Part shown: positions 32,340 through 44,115 of the stretch, piece by piece
Layout: each line of letters opens with the position of its first letter
Position numbering within the stretch: the stretch's first letter is position 1
Assembly (NCBI GenBank): GCA_030789695.1
Contig: CM061139.1
Span: forward strand, 102,780,037-102,844,036
Origin: Scilla litardierei
Taxonomy: Eukaryota; Streptophyta; Magnoliopsida; Asparagales; Asparagaceae
Direction of reading: 5' to 3'
DNA: 64,000 bases
Notes under the pieces: model-generated
Databases searched by the model: none
The model's input: only the letters and a program-made list of their open reading frames with translations
What the model was told of the DNA's origin: nothing
Position numbers and translations under genes: made by a program

Positions 32340-33930
32340 TCAAAAATTGAATTTGCTATTTTTCTCTCCAGCAGCTTTCTTGAAGCTTCCGACGCCCGTA
32401 GGATGTTGATCGTCCTCAGCAGCCGGAACCTGGTGATGGTCGCCCTGGAGCTCTTCTCCATTGGCAGTTCTATCTGCTCCATCTCCGACGTCGTCGACGG
32501 CGCCGAAGCAAGGTGGCAATTTGATCTCGAGAGGCCCAGGATCGATCGCTTCGCGTAGGAGATTAGGGATCCCTCGATGATATCGGAGCTCAGGTCTTTC
32601 TATTTCATGGTGAAGATCACGCGATTGTAGATCGGGAGGCTGAGGGCAGTCAGATCCTCGACCAGCTGATCAGCCTGTCGCTCTACAAGGCCTCTGGCTC
32701 TGGCTTTGAATCCAAACGTGAGTATCTGTTCGGTAAGATCGATATGCTATGTAAGCTTTAAAACTCAAAAGAATTGTTCAGCGATTGTTGCTTACCAATT
32801 GAAAGGTAAGACCAATGACATATCTTCTGATAATTCACTCTTCTTTCTTAAAGAGCTACTCCAATTGTGATCTGCCAGTTTCAGGTTGCTTGATGCCACT
32901 CTGACTGTTTGGTTGTTTGATAAAATTAGAAGCATACGATAGGTGCATGTCTAATTTAATTGGATTTTCGTCATGTGTCCTTGCTAATGAATTCTATTCC
33001 GCCAACTTTATATTGTCGAGATAAATGAGTATTCTGCTGAATAAATTCAGTATTTTCTATTTGGTTAATAATTGTATTATTTCTATACAGGTAGTGAATG
33101 ACTTTATCTATCATATTGATTTGGTTGGGGACTCAAGTTCATTTTATTGTGTGTTTCAGGGGAAGAAATATTCCTTATCAGGGCCACCATGATCTTATCA
33201 AGTTGCTGGAAGAATAGTGACTCCCCCATTTATTTTGAGAACGAGCTGTACATTTTTTTAGGACAGACATCTACTCATTTGAGCGAAAAATCAAGAAGAG
33301 CTGGAGTAATCAGCTATTGAACCTGGTCGACTCAATCCTTTCCTCCCTATAATTTTTTTCTGAATGACATTAGTTTATGAATGTAAATTTGTTTCTGGCA
33401 GCCAAGAATTGAAATGGGGAAATCAGCAGTTGTGCAATGGCTTCCGCTCAAATCAATCCCCGATGTCATGACCCAGATCGATTTCAATCATTTGCTAACT
33501 TATTATTATTTTTGACTGACATTAGTTTATAAATGTAATTTCCATTGTGACCCATTCTAACTTGTGATTCTGGCAGCCAAGAATTTCTCAAATCAAAAAA
33601 ATCAAAAGAGATGAAGAAATCAGCTGCCTTCCGCTCGAATCGAACACCGATTTCATGATCCAGGTCGATTTCAATCATTTCCTCACTTTTTACTTTTTGA
33701 GTTGTAAGATGAAACTCCTGGAGGCCTATCCCTTTGAGCGGTAGTGAGGTAGTGAGGGTATACTCTGTCATGATTCCCATATACATGTTTATAAGAATGG
33801 AGGCATATCTACAATTGGTGGAGTGCACCCGAGAACTACCCAGAACAAACCTGATGGCACCATGGATCTTCATCAGATTGAAGCAGCGATTAGGCATCCT
33901 GCGGATGCGGTTTACTACCCGACTACTAGG
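32340..33930 (+). pseudogene. Candidate captured host gene fragment in Helitron B
   Basis: The segment 32376-32715 is more GC-rich and codon-like than its surroundings. One frame reads [20 protein letters not shown] then [20 protein letters not shown] before GTGAGT (a possible 5' splice site). Possible acceptor sites follow: TTTCTATACAG, GTGTTTCAG, TTTCTGGCAG and GATTCTGGCAG. The last two precede CCAAGAATT, and the ~200 bp around each (about 33361-33480 and 33505-33685) are an imperfect duplication. One frame after the first reads PRIEMGKSAVVQWLPLKS. I cannot name the parent gene. Confidence 0.4.
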
Positions 33931-34582
33931 TTAATTTTGTTTTGAAAATACACATGCTAAGTAAGTATTATTCAACTCAATTATATCTTATATTTGGGCT
34001 CATTAGCTTCTATGAATTATTAGATCAAAGACTACACAACAAATCATAGCTGATGTTATGTTAAAATGACCATTAATTTTGCATACTGTTTGCAATGAAT
34101 CGATTTAGACAATTCCTTGAAAACATTATGCATTTCTTTGTATTTTCTGTAGTTGCTAACTTCTGAGCTCAGCAAGATTAGGCATATCCCACTTATGGGT
34201 TTATATAGTTGTTTGGCAGTATACATTTTTAAAGAGTTGTGGAGTTTTCACTTTGTGGATTGTGTAGGGTAAGTATGTCCTTTTCATCTTTTTGTGTAGA
34301 AATTATTGTTCCACCTAATGCGAATTATGTTTTACTGGTTGGCTTAAAGTTTATATGAATGGACTTCTGAGAAGGGATTCTCCATTGTTTTCAATGAAGG
34401 AATCTGTGTACAATTGCTTGGAAGGAAAGGGATAGGTCTGCATGTGACCATGTATGCTGAGAAGTCATTATATAGCAATATGACAAATCAAGAATACACA
34501 TCACTTATAATGGTTGTGATTGGTTGTAGAAATATTGAGAAAAAAATAATCTTAATTTATTTTTGTTTATGTTAATTTAGTA

Positions 34583-34765
34583 TTGTATCTGCAATTCATT
34601 TCTTTTTGTACATGCACTTCAATTTTTTTATCTGCAATTCAATTTTTTAATCTGTAATTCATTTCTTTATGTATCTGCAATTCATTTCTTTTTGTATCTG
34701 CAATTCATTTTTGTATCTACAATTCATTTCTTTTTGTATATGTAATTCATTTTTGTATCTGTAAT
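34583..34765. repeat. Minisatellite, ~23-bp unit ATCTGCAATTCATTTCTTTT
   Basis: About seven imperfect copies of TGTATCTGCAATTCATTTC plus a T-rich spacer inside Helitron B. The minus ORF at 34659-34901 merely reads through it. Confidence 0.85.
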
Positions 34766-36368
34766 TTTGGTAATTTAGCTCTTTGCAGTGGTCATGTGTA
34801 ATATTTGATTGGATGCACACCTGATGTTTAATCAATAATAGATATAAAGGAAAGCTTTTTAAGATTTTTCCCCCACTTATTATTTGTTTCTTTATGATCA
34901 TCAGAGTAGATTGTTTTTGCTTTATTAAAGAACGAAAGTATTAAATTTGGATTGGAGAAGCCTGTGAGGGATTCCTTTCTGGTCATTATGCTTACAAGCG
35001 TATTAGCCAATCCAGCACTTTGGCCTTCTGAATGAATTATAGAGGAATAGACTTACTTGATATGGAGGCTCTATTTGTTCATTGTCTTTTGCTATGTTAA
35101 ATCTTTACATGCCCCTTTATTAAATAGAAGAGAGCATTCTCAACTTCCCATTAGAGTTGCAGGGACAAGGGTTAGTTGAAAAGTTTAACTGACATGGATC
35201 TAGGCATTGAAAGTATGATATGATAGTTGTTAATTTAATGATGGAGGCTGTTTTATCTTCTATAATTGTAGTCAATTTAAGAATGGAGACTGCTTAATGG
35301 CGGAAAATGATTAATACAGTTGTCTGAGAAGATTGTGCATATTATTGTCTGAGAAGATTGGTTTCATTTTAACTTAGAAATCCCAACTTCGAAAAATGTG
35401 TTTCCAAGCAAGTCCTTGAGGATGTCGATAGAGCAAGCCGTATCTCCTCGTAAATGAGGAACAAACAAGATGCTAGGAAGTTTGAGCACCTCTCATGATG
35501 AAAAAGAAGGTCGTTTCTCATTTTTCGATTGTTTGCAGCTGTCGACTCATCGGATCTTCCGGTTGAAAAGCAAGAGTATCAAACATAGGTATATATAAGT
35601 AAAACAAACACAAATTCTGTAAACATTCATGTTTATTTTCTTTTTTCAGAGATAAACCTATCATAATTGTATGTTTTTTACTGGATGAATAAGTTAGTCA
35701 TCTCATGGACCTCAATGTGCATAGTTTGTATAGCAACAAGGATATGTTCCTGTGTGAATGTGCATAGAATGTAGCAAAGCATCCACCTTTATGCTCAATT
35801 TTGATTCATTCTTCACTATTATTTTAACATCCAGTCTTTATGTAGGCATTTCGCCAATAGAGACAACTATTGGTTACTCTAATTGATGCTGATGAAAATT
35901 GACCATTTAACTAGCATGATTGATTGTATTTGAACTCATAGTTTACATCATCAAGAATCAGATGAACTCTCGCTTTTTCATGCAAGAGTGAATGTGTCAG
36001 TTTTTTTTAAACTTTTTTTAGGTGGAACTAAATCTGGAGGTAATCAAACTTTTGGATGGAACTTTTGGGGGAACTAAATCTGGTTGGAATTAATTTTTGG
36101 GGTGAACTAAAATTTTTGAGGGGAACTACATTCTCTTTGGAAATTTAATTTTAGGGGAAACTAAAATTTTTGGAAAGTGAAAATTAGCTGGTAAAACGCC
36201 AAAATTTTGGAGCAGAACTAAATTTGGAGTATACTAAATTTTGGGAGGAACAAAGATTTTTGGGATGAACTAAATTCCTTGGAATGAGTTAAATTTTCGG
36301 GGGAACTAAGATTTTGAGGGGGGAATATCTTAAATGAACCGTGCCCTCGGGCATGGGTTATTCGCTAG

Positions 36369-36487
36369 TATATGTATATATATACATATGTATATACATG
36401 TATATACATGTATATATCCATGTATATATATGTATATACATGTATATACATATGTATATATATATATATGTATTACGTACATATGTA
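36369..36487. repeat. TA-rich minisatellite, continued
   Basis: Continuation of the ATGTATATAC-type tract interrupted by Helitron B, ending ACATATGTAT next to the LINE poly(A). Confidence 0.9.
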
Positions 36488-37630
36488 TTTTTTTTTGAAA
36501 AGTTAGCGTGATAATTTATTGAATGTCTGTACAAAATTACATAATCTTATGCTTGGGAAGATTTCATAGAGAGAGGATAGGGCACAGGCGCCGTCACTAC
36601 CTACTAAGAAATCAACCACCATTAAGGACACTTACAATACCAAACAATAAAGTGAGAAAATCTACAAATTCAGCCTCAACCATTATCCCTGATTTTCCAG
36701 TTTGCGAAAGTTTTTATCTCATCGTCAGTAGTTGGATCTTCATCATGCACAGCTATCCAAATAGAATGGTCTTACATTTCTTTTCATCTTCAAATATCCG
36801 TCTATTCCTTTCACGCCAGATATGCCAAACCATAGCAGCCAGACTGGTTCTAGCAAGTAATTTCAAACAACCCTTACCCCCAAAATTAGCATTGAAGTAT
36901 TTCCCAATCTCTAAAAGGGAAGGAGGAATTTGGGATAGCACATTTAACTTCAGCAAGGACCTGCATAATATGTATTTAGAGTAGTTGCAATCAAAGAATA
37001 AATGTTTGATAGTTTCCACCTCATTAGCCTCGCATAAGACGCAGTTGGCTGGAGCATTATTCATCCATCTAACAATCTTATCTCTGGGTAATAGTTTACC
37101 CCGAAAAGCTCTGAGAAGAGTCAACGCCATCTTTGGGATGTGATTGGAATACCATATTAATTTATCAAGCGGGAATGGGGGACTCCTTCTATGTACACCT
37201 TCCCAAGCTTGTTTGAATGAAAAAGACTCACTAGGCATCCATTTCCAACCATCACGATCTGGCCTTAATGTGACATTATGAAGGAGATGGCGAACCGGGT
37301 CAAGCGTCGGATCTGCTACCCATCCACCGGCGTTCCAATAGTTCGAGACTCTGTGCTTTGCAGCATCAGGCGGAACATCAAAATGAATTTTAAGAGGCCC
37401 ACCTTCCAACCAATTGTCTTGCCAAAACTCTGTATCTCTCCCATCCCTAACTATTCTTTTAATGAGGGTCTGTGAAATATTTCGGCACCTAAGTAGCCTC
37501 TTCCAATTGTCAGACCGCGTAACCTCCCCCTCAGCCGCATAGAAACCATCCGAAGCCCCATATTTCATACGCATCTGCTTTGCCCAAATACCATCGGATG
37601 TAAGATACCTCCAGGTTAGCCGAACTCTAC
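36488..37630 (-). mobile_element. 5'-truncated LINE (L1-like) with zf-RVT domain
   Basis: The minus strand encodes, from ~37620 to 36753, the C-terminal end of a plant LINE ORF2. It reads [48 protein letters not shown], then the RT zinc-binding domain CVLCEANEVETIKHLFFDC and finally VWHIWRERNRRIFEDEK. That frame is intact for ~290 codons. 3' untranslated sequence and a short poly(A) (9 T on the plus strand, 36488-36496) follow. Endonuclease and RT are missing, as expected of aborted target-primed reverse transcription. ACATATGTAT at 36479-36488 and 37643-37652 may be the target duplication, but it is part of the simple repeat. The apparent N-terminus ([12 protein letters not shown]..) is microsatellite read-through. 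Confidence 0.88.
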
Positions 37631-37639
37631 ATGTACAAA

Positions 37640-37827
37640 CATACATATGTATATACATGTATATACATGTATGTACATGGACATGTATATACATGTATAT
37701 ACATGTCCATGTACATACATGTATATACATGTATATAGACATGTATATACATATATGTATAGATATATATGTACATATCTATACATATATGTATATACAT
37801 GTCTATATACTTGTATATACATATGTA

Positions 37828-37886
<59 letters not shown>

Positions 37887-37893
37887 CTTTTGA
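37640..37893. repeat. TA-rich palindromic minisatellite
   Basis: Contains two long perfect palindromes, 37650-37737 (88 bp, centred on GGACATG..CATGTCC) and 37731-37810 (80 bp, arms GTATATAGACATG..). (TG)n and (AT)n tracts follow to 37884. Five overlapping ORFs of the MYIHVYT type on both strands are artefacts of the repeat. Confidence 0.95.
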
Positions 37894-38981
37894 GGTTTTG
37901 GGATCATGGAGCTTATTTTTCTTTTGGGTAGTATGGGAAAGAAGCACAAATAAGAGTCACTTTAGGGGAAAATCTCCAATGATAGTATGTATAGAAATGT
38001 TTTTCATGATATGTGGAGAAATAATATATCATATCACTTTGTTCACTCTTTGTATGTGCATAACTATTTCAGCAGAGTAATGTCATCTACTTAGTTTGAT
38101 TTCTAAAAGCAAACTAGTTTATTCATATCAAATGACAATTAGTTCATTCAACTTGAAGATTTAATACACAATTCATGCAATAAGAAGTGATATTAAGATA
38201 AGAAAGCAGTACTGCAAATATAATGCGGTCAATGCGTGAATCTTGGTGTGTTTTCTACAAAAGTATATAATAAAGTAATTCTTAGACAAGTCAACGTTAA
38301 AATTCATTCATGGACAAATAATATCACATTGGAAGTTCTTTTTCTCAAGTGCACAATAAATGATATCAGAAATAAAGACAATAGCATGGCAAAAGATAGG
38401 TGCACAGGTAAAGCGAAATTCAAGCTATATTCATCACAACGAATTCATTTCTAGCAAAGAAAGTAATAGAAGTAAGGATAAAATAAAATCTAACTATACA
38501 CATGCAAGCACTCCAATAGTAAAGAAAATGTGATGCATTGGAAAAAAATTGAAAAAAAAGCGTGAAAATAAGTAGAAAATAAAGGAAAATAAAGGAAAAT
38601 AAAGAAGAAAATAAAGAAAATAAAAGTGCATGAGTGCACTCACTCTCCCAAGCTAAATAACACATTGTCCTCAATGTGCAAAGTGTAGCACAAGGACATA
38701 GAAGATAGGGGTGGGTGGGTGTGGATGCGAGTATGATGCAAAATGAAAAATAAGGAAAAATAATAAAAGAAAAGCATGATGGTGTATACAGTGGATATGT
38801 GCAAGGCAAGCATGCAAAATGATGGATGGATGCAATGGTGGGCAAAAATACTCTCCCCCAAGCTGGAATCTATGGTGAACTGCAAAAAGTGAAGACAGAT
38901 GGGCATGCAAAATGATGGGGGTGAGAGAGTGGAAAAAGTATAACAGTCATCAAGTGAAGTGCCTACCGAGGTGCATCGCCA
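37894..38981 (-). other. Athila 3' untranslated region
   Basis: AT-rich. It includes CTCCCAAGCTAAATAACACA and TTGTCCTCAATGTGCAAAG (~38645-38685), phrases common in Athila-type 3' regions, and CTCCCCCAAGCTGGAATC (~38862). The minus ORFs 38420-38845 and 38640-38910 are Phe/Ser/His-rich low-complexity frames without recognisable domains. Confidence 0.5.
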
Positions 38982-40952
38982 TCATCTCCCTGTGGTGGGG
39001 GGTGGTGGTGGCGGAGAGGCTGGCTGTTGCTGCTGCAGACGCTGCATGATCTGGTTCAGCGTCAGCTGAATACCAGGGATAAGTGCTATATGGGTCTGCA
39101 AGGTAGCCTGTGTGAGAGCTTGAAAATCGAATCTAAGTCCAGATACCGCCGACTTGACTGCATGCAGGTGCAAGTCTCTGTCGTCAGAAGTAGAGGTAGA
39201 GGGACATGTACGTGTATGAGCTGGACTCCCGCGGCCTCCAAAAACTAATGGGGCTGCTTTTGTGTGTGTGTGTATGTACGGAGCTGGGCTCATGGCAGAA
39301 CGCTCAGTCTCCAGGTAAGGCTGAGACACAGGAATGCTCTCAAAAATTGGTGCAACAAAGATAATGATTGGAATATCAACAGAAGTGGAGGAAGGTGCAG
39401 AGGTCATGGTAACAGATGTGATGACAGACACCACAACACTCTCGGTGAAAAAGGACGACGGTAAAGACTGGAATATCGACTGGTCGGGTGGGCATGAAAA
39501 CTAAGGATAAGGTCACACCAGAATTTGAAATATCAGATGAGGTGAGGGTCTCTACGGTCGCGGAGGAGGAAGGATTGGAACTATCAGAAATGAATGGAGC
39601 AACACTCTCAGAAGTGATATGTGTAATAGGCTCAACACTCTTCGAAATGGTAAGGGCAGGGTCAGACACAGCCAAGGTACTCTCAGTGATGGGTGTAGAC
39701 GTGGAACTCTCAACACGAGCAGAAGTGAAGACAGAAGTGCTCGGTCCAGGGAGTGGATCAGACGCAGGCTAGACAATAGGGATCACAGGGTAGTGAGGCT
39801 CAACGGGGTGCTCTTACTGCTCCTCATCGGGCTATAACACATATACATGTGGGATGAGAAGGTCCATGGGGAACCTCCACTCTGCACCTGCTGGTCTTAC
39901 GTCGGTTCGAACGAGGTTTGAAAGCATGATATAATCTGAGGAAAAAGGACCATGTAGCCAGACCCAATGGCGCTGTCCGTGAGGATGGATCATGTGCATG
40001 CAGGCCAAAACATAGTCAGATAAGGTAGTGGGGCCCATATCACGATGCAGGTCAGTGGGAAACTGAATGTCGAAAATAGGGGCCAGGAGTGTGATCAGAC
40101 CGCCACAACAAATCTCCTTGGTGGAGGCGAGCATGAAATAGATGCGGTCGAAATACCAACTGGCAATATCAATTGAAATGGCAGGAACTAAGACATCCTC
40201 ACCAGCCTCATAGGCTCTCTCCCGTGTCATCATCCAGGGCATGAACAGCTCGGGTGTGGACATAGTCCCTACCTCTGGCCTGACTAAGATGGTGGTCTCC
40301 AAGAAGCGATGTGCAAGATGCAGGCAGAGGTGGACAATGGAAGAGGCCTTCACCTTGCTAGGGTCGAAGTATGGTGTGCCTGTGATCTGCTCCCAAAAAT
40401 GCATCGACAGAAAAGATGGAAGGGGTGAGGTGGGTAGGACCATAAGCTCTATCAGGGTCTGGGACATGGGGCCAGTGAAAGAATACATGTACCATGTCGT
40501 GCGAGATCTCGCACTCTCGGTCCATGAGTCGAAAAGAGTAGCCCCTAGGAGTCCTACGAATAGACCTCAAGACCTCGAGTGTGAGGCAAATGTAAGTGCT
40601 CACCGACACAGATAAAAAATCATCCCAACCGACGTTATTGTACAGCTGGTGCAGCCCCATAGAATACCCCTAGGTGCTTAAGTGTGTGAATGTGAGCGAA
40701 CCTAGTGGGGATGATCTGACATCTGGAGATCTTATCAAATTTGGCATGGTGTGTGACATCTCTGAAGGTGATCCCCTACGTCTCGATGGGTGTGAAAGGC
40801 TGTACTGGTGGTGCAGGAGGTGCTGACAGTGCTGGGATAGGGTCACTATGTGGTGGGGAAGGCAATATCCCAGAGGAAGAAGGACCGGGGTCACTAGTTT
40901 TCTTCCTCTTGGAAGCGGGCTGCCTACCACTAGAACGGGTGCGTGGAGGCAT
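38982..40952 (-). pseudogene. Athila ORF1/env-like protein gene, interrupted
   Basis: The minus strand starts at an ATG (40952): MPPRTRSSGRQPASKRKK, a basic, NLS-like N-terminus followed by Pro/Ser-rich sequence. An in-frame TAG is at codon 59 (40776-40778). A frameshift leads to 40660-40358 (YICLTLEVLRSI..FRLMDRECEI) and another to 40488-39832 (218 codons, including IDIASWYFDRIYFML and SDYVLACMHMI). The tail (39675-38982) is Ser/Thr/Pro-rich and ends in Gln and Pro runs (RLQQQQPASPPPPPP). The 'T-x-EFL..FRL..' layout fits the ATHILA ORF-1/plant retrotransposon protein family, whose function is unknown. It lies downstream of integrase, where Athila elements keep an env-like gene; no convincing membrane segment is visible. 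Confidence 0.6.
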
Positions 40953-41477
40953 TGATGAATGCCGTGAATGTAACGCACACTACGTGAAATGCAAGTGAAA
41001 CGCTCAAAAATAATAGGGAAAGAGTGTACCGAGCAAATGATGCGACTCCCAAGCAAATATCTGAGTGTATGGTAGCTTCCATAAGCTTTGTCTCTGCAGT
41101 CGTCATGAATGATCTCCCCCAAGATTTCTTGTTGCACAAAAAATGATGATTAGCATTAAGAATTAGAAATAATTGGGGTTGATCGAGATAAAATTGAGAT
41201 TAATAGGGTTGAATTGGATTAGGGGTTGAATTAGGGCTTACAGGATGGAAAGGATAAGAAAGAGGACGAAATATGGCTTAATGGGGTCGGAGGGTGGCCG
41301 TACTGGGTCGGAGGGTGGTCGGACAGTGGTGGCCGAGGCTGTCGTCGCTTCTGAGTGAGGCTAGATGCTCAGGCGAGTGGATGGATTGAGAGGAGGAGGG
41401 AGGGCACTAATCGATTTGGGGGTGATGCCCTCGATCGAATGGGATTTGGATTTAAGTAGGGGGCTGTGCCGCCTAAG
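40953..41477 (-). other. Leader region upstream of the env-like ORF
   Basis: About 520 bp between the array and the ATG at 40952. A weak TATA-like sequence, CTACTTAAATCC on the minus strand, is at 41448-41459. CT-rich leader-like sequence (CCTCCTCCTCTCAATCC) follows. This is consistent with a transcription start, but only by appearance. Confidence 0.35.
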
Positions 41478-41889
41478 TCAATCGGCCGAGTGACGTTGAT
41501 CACTCGGTCCAGTAGCCCGATGCAGCTGAAATTTGAATTTTTGGCATAACAGCTTTGTCGAGTGACTCGACCGAGTGAGTTAAGTCACTCGGTCGAGTGA
41601 GAAGTTGGGATAGCGGGTGAATTTTTTAGTCTTCTTCTATAGTCTCCCACTCGGTCGAGTGGAATTAATCACTCGGTCGAGTGAACTAATGACTCGATCG
41701 AGTAGAGAGGCCTTACATAGCATTAAATTTGGGTTTCTGCTACAGGGTCTACTCGGTCGAGTGACATAGTCACTTGGTCGAGTGGTATTATTTTACAAAA
41801 CAAGTTTTCAGTGCTTCCCTGATTAGTGTATCACTCGGTCGAGTGAGCTCTTCACTCGGTCGAGTGAAAATTTCACTCGACCGAGCGAG
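41478..41889. repeat. Internal CACTCGGTCGAGTG array of Athila element
   Basis: About a dozen copies of CACTCGGTCGAGTG and variants, the same motif as in the LTR U3, but located between integrase and the env-like ORF. Beyond it (41890-42000) is pyrimidine-rich sequence like that flanking the LTR arrays. Confidence 0.92.
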
Positions 41890-42340
41890 CCTGTTTTTTA
41901 GCTTTCTGCTCTCTGTTTTTCTCCATCTTCTGTTTCTCCTTCAGTCTTCAGTTTCCTTCTTCTTTTCTCGTTTAAGCATGTCCATAGCTCGGATCTCCAT
42001 CACCATGGGCACTCTCCATTAGAATGGTATCCTCGTATCTTCTTCGTACAATTAAAAACGTTGCCCAATGTCAGTTCTTTTCCTAACTCTTGATCTATAA
42101 AATAAATAAAATTCTAAAACAAAATGAAAAATAAAAACCAACTAAAAATAAGATAGAAATGTCAGGTTGCCTCCCGATAAGCGCTCGTTTAAGGTTTTGA
42201 GCTCGACCCCTCATGATTTTACGTTAAGCGCGTGATATTCGGTGTATAGGAGATGCGCGTGTCGAATTTGGTGAGGAGATCGATAGGATTTAGACGCTCC
42301 ACTTCTTCTTGTTTGGACTCCTTGTTTGGTGCATCCTTTC

Positions 42341-44115
42341 TTATAATGGTGGGAGATGACTCCCCATAACTTTTGTTCTTGGCCTTCGAAGGCTCCATGT
42401 TCTTTCCCGGCGGTGTTGAAGTCTTTGCCAGTGGCGCGTGCTTTTGTTGCTCCTGAAAGAGAGCTTGCAGAGCTCTCTTATCCTTACGACATTAGCGTCG
42501 TTCTCCTCTTCTTCGGTGAGAGGGTCCGGGGTGTCTCCAAGTTGGGGGCTATTTTTATAATTTGGCTCCCCATCAAAACTATCCATGTGCAAGGCGTTGA
42601 TGGCATACGGCGTGGCTTCCTCAATGACCTCTTCAAGTAGGGCTGACAAGCTTTTAGTCCAAGTGTCCCTAAGGTAGATGCTCTTTATTTCACCGGTAGG
42701 ATCTCCCATAGAGGAGTGCTTTAGTCTTTGCCCATTAACTTTGAATGACGCTCCGTCATTTCCTTCGATCTCAATAGCTCCTCCGGGATGTATATGGCTT
42801 ACGGTGAATGGCCTGACTAACGAGATCTCAACTTTCCAGGGAAGAGTCGAAGCCTCAAGTTGAATAGTAAGACCTTGTCTCCAACATTGAAGCTCTTCAC
42901 TGTAGTGCGGGCATTATGGAAGATTTTGGTCCTTTCTTTGTATCTTCTGGAACTCTCATATGTGTCTATTCTAATTTCATCAAGTTCATTGATATCGAGG
43001 AATCACCGTACTCTTGTGTTCTTGTAGTCATAATTTAGAGTCTTGATGGCCCAATAAGTACGGTGCTCCAATTCTACCGGCAAGTGACTTGCCTTCCCAT
43101 ATACTAGTCGATACGGGGTTGTATCGATGGGAATCCTGAAAGCAGTGCAGTATGCCTATTATGCGTCGTTCAGTTTCATAGACCAATCTTACCTCGATTT
43201 ATCGACCGTCTTTTCCAGAATTTGCTTGATTTCACTATTGGATAATTCCACTTGTCCACTTGTCCACTTGTTTGAGGGTGATAGGCCAATCCAACTCTGT
43301 GATGTACTCCGTACTTTTTAGCATGGCTTCAAACTTGTTCTCTATAAAGTGGCTCCCTCCATCGCTTATCAATGTTCTAGGAACTCCAAATCGTCGGAAT
43401 ATGTTTTGTTTGAAGAACTTGGCGACCACTCTAGCGTCATTGGTTGGGGTGGCAATAGCTTCCACCTACTTTAAAACATAGCAGACAACCACCAAAACGT
43501 ATTTATTCCCCTTGCTGGATGGGAAGGGGCCCATGAAATCAACACCCCAATAGTCAAAAAGCTCGATCTCCAAGATTGGCTTTATTGGCATCTCATTCTG
43601 TTTGGATATGTTTCCCATCCTCTATCATCTATCACACTTCTTAACGAACTCATGCGTATCCTTGAACATGGTAGGCCAATTGAATCTGCATTGTAATATC
43701 TTCGCAGTGGTCTTGGAAGCGACTGCATGTCCTCCATATGGCATATCGTGGCAATGTGAAATGATGGATGTGGCTTCATATTTCGAGACACATCTTCGTA
43801 TGATACCGTCCTTGCATGTCTTGAAGAGGTATGAGTCTTCCCAAATATAGCTCCAGACCTCATGCATGAACTTTCTCTTTTGTTGCGTGGCCAACCCATA
43901 TGGTTTGATACCACAAGCCAAATAATTCACGAAGTCTGCAAACCAAGGTACTTCTAGGGGCCTCAAAGCAAAGAGCTTCACGTCAGCGAATGTGTCATCG
44001 ATTGGTAAGCTTTCATTTTCTTCCTCACGAATTAGCCTTGATAAATGATCCGCCACAAGATTATCTGCCCCTTTTTTGTCTCTGATTTCCAGGTCAAATT
44101 CTTGTAGAAGGAGAT
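42341..44115 (-). pseudogene. Athila RNase H end and integrase
   Basis: The minus strand continues pol after the nested element. From 44110: LLQEFDLEIRDKKGADNLV then ADHLSRLIREEE (RNase H tail). HHCC zinc finger: SHCHDMPYGGHAVASK and FVKKCDR (~43660-43630). Core: [19 protein letters not shown] (first Asp) and FGVPRTLISDGGSHF (second Asp, 43380-43330). After a frame break comes the C-terminal KSFNVGDKVLLFN and GGAIEIEGNDGASFKVNGQR (~42750), then an acidic tail to 42341. The fit to Athila is strong, but several stops and frameshifts make it inactive. Pol is split from its RT by the 44116-50798 insertion. Confidence 0.9.

Larger units (their letters stand above)
32036..36368 (+). mobile_element. 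4.3-kb non-autonomous Helitron (copy B) with apparent gene capture
   Basis: 5' end A|TCTATATTATAAAAC at 32036; 3' end hairpin CCGTGCCCTCGGGCATGG, then GTTATTCGCTAG|T at 36368. This satisfies the Helitron rules (TC..CTRR, hairpin ~10 bp from the end, A/T target). No Rep/helicase reading frame is visible, so it depends on another copy. It carries a non-repetitive block (32340-33930) that looks like captured gene sequence, a ~23-bp minisatellite (34583-34765), and degenerate GGGGAACTAAATTTT repeats (36010-36330). Confidence 0.85.

Noticed and set aside
33484..33897. 137-codon minus ORF inside Helitron B
   Set aside because: It runs antisense to the putative exons and splice sites and resembles no protein family.
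37627..37947. Several overlapping ORFs on both strands encoding MYIHVYT-type proteins
   Set aside because: They translate an ATGTATATAC minisatellite; every frame is open because the unit contains no stops, and the same happens on the opposite strand.
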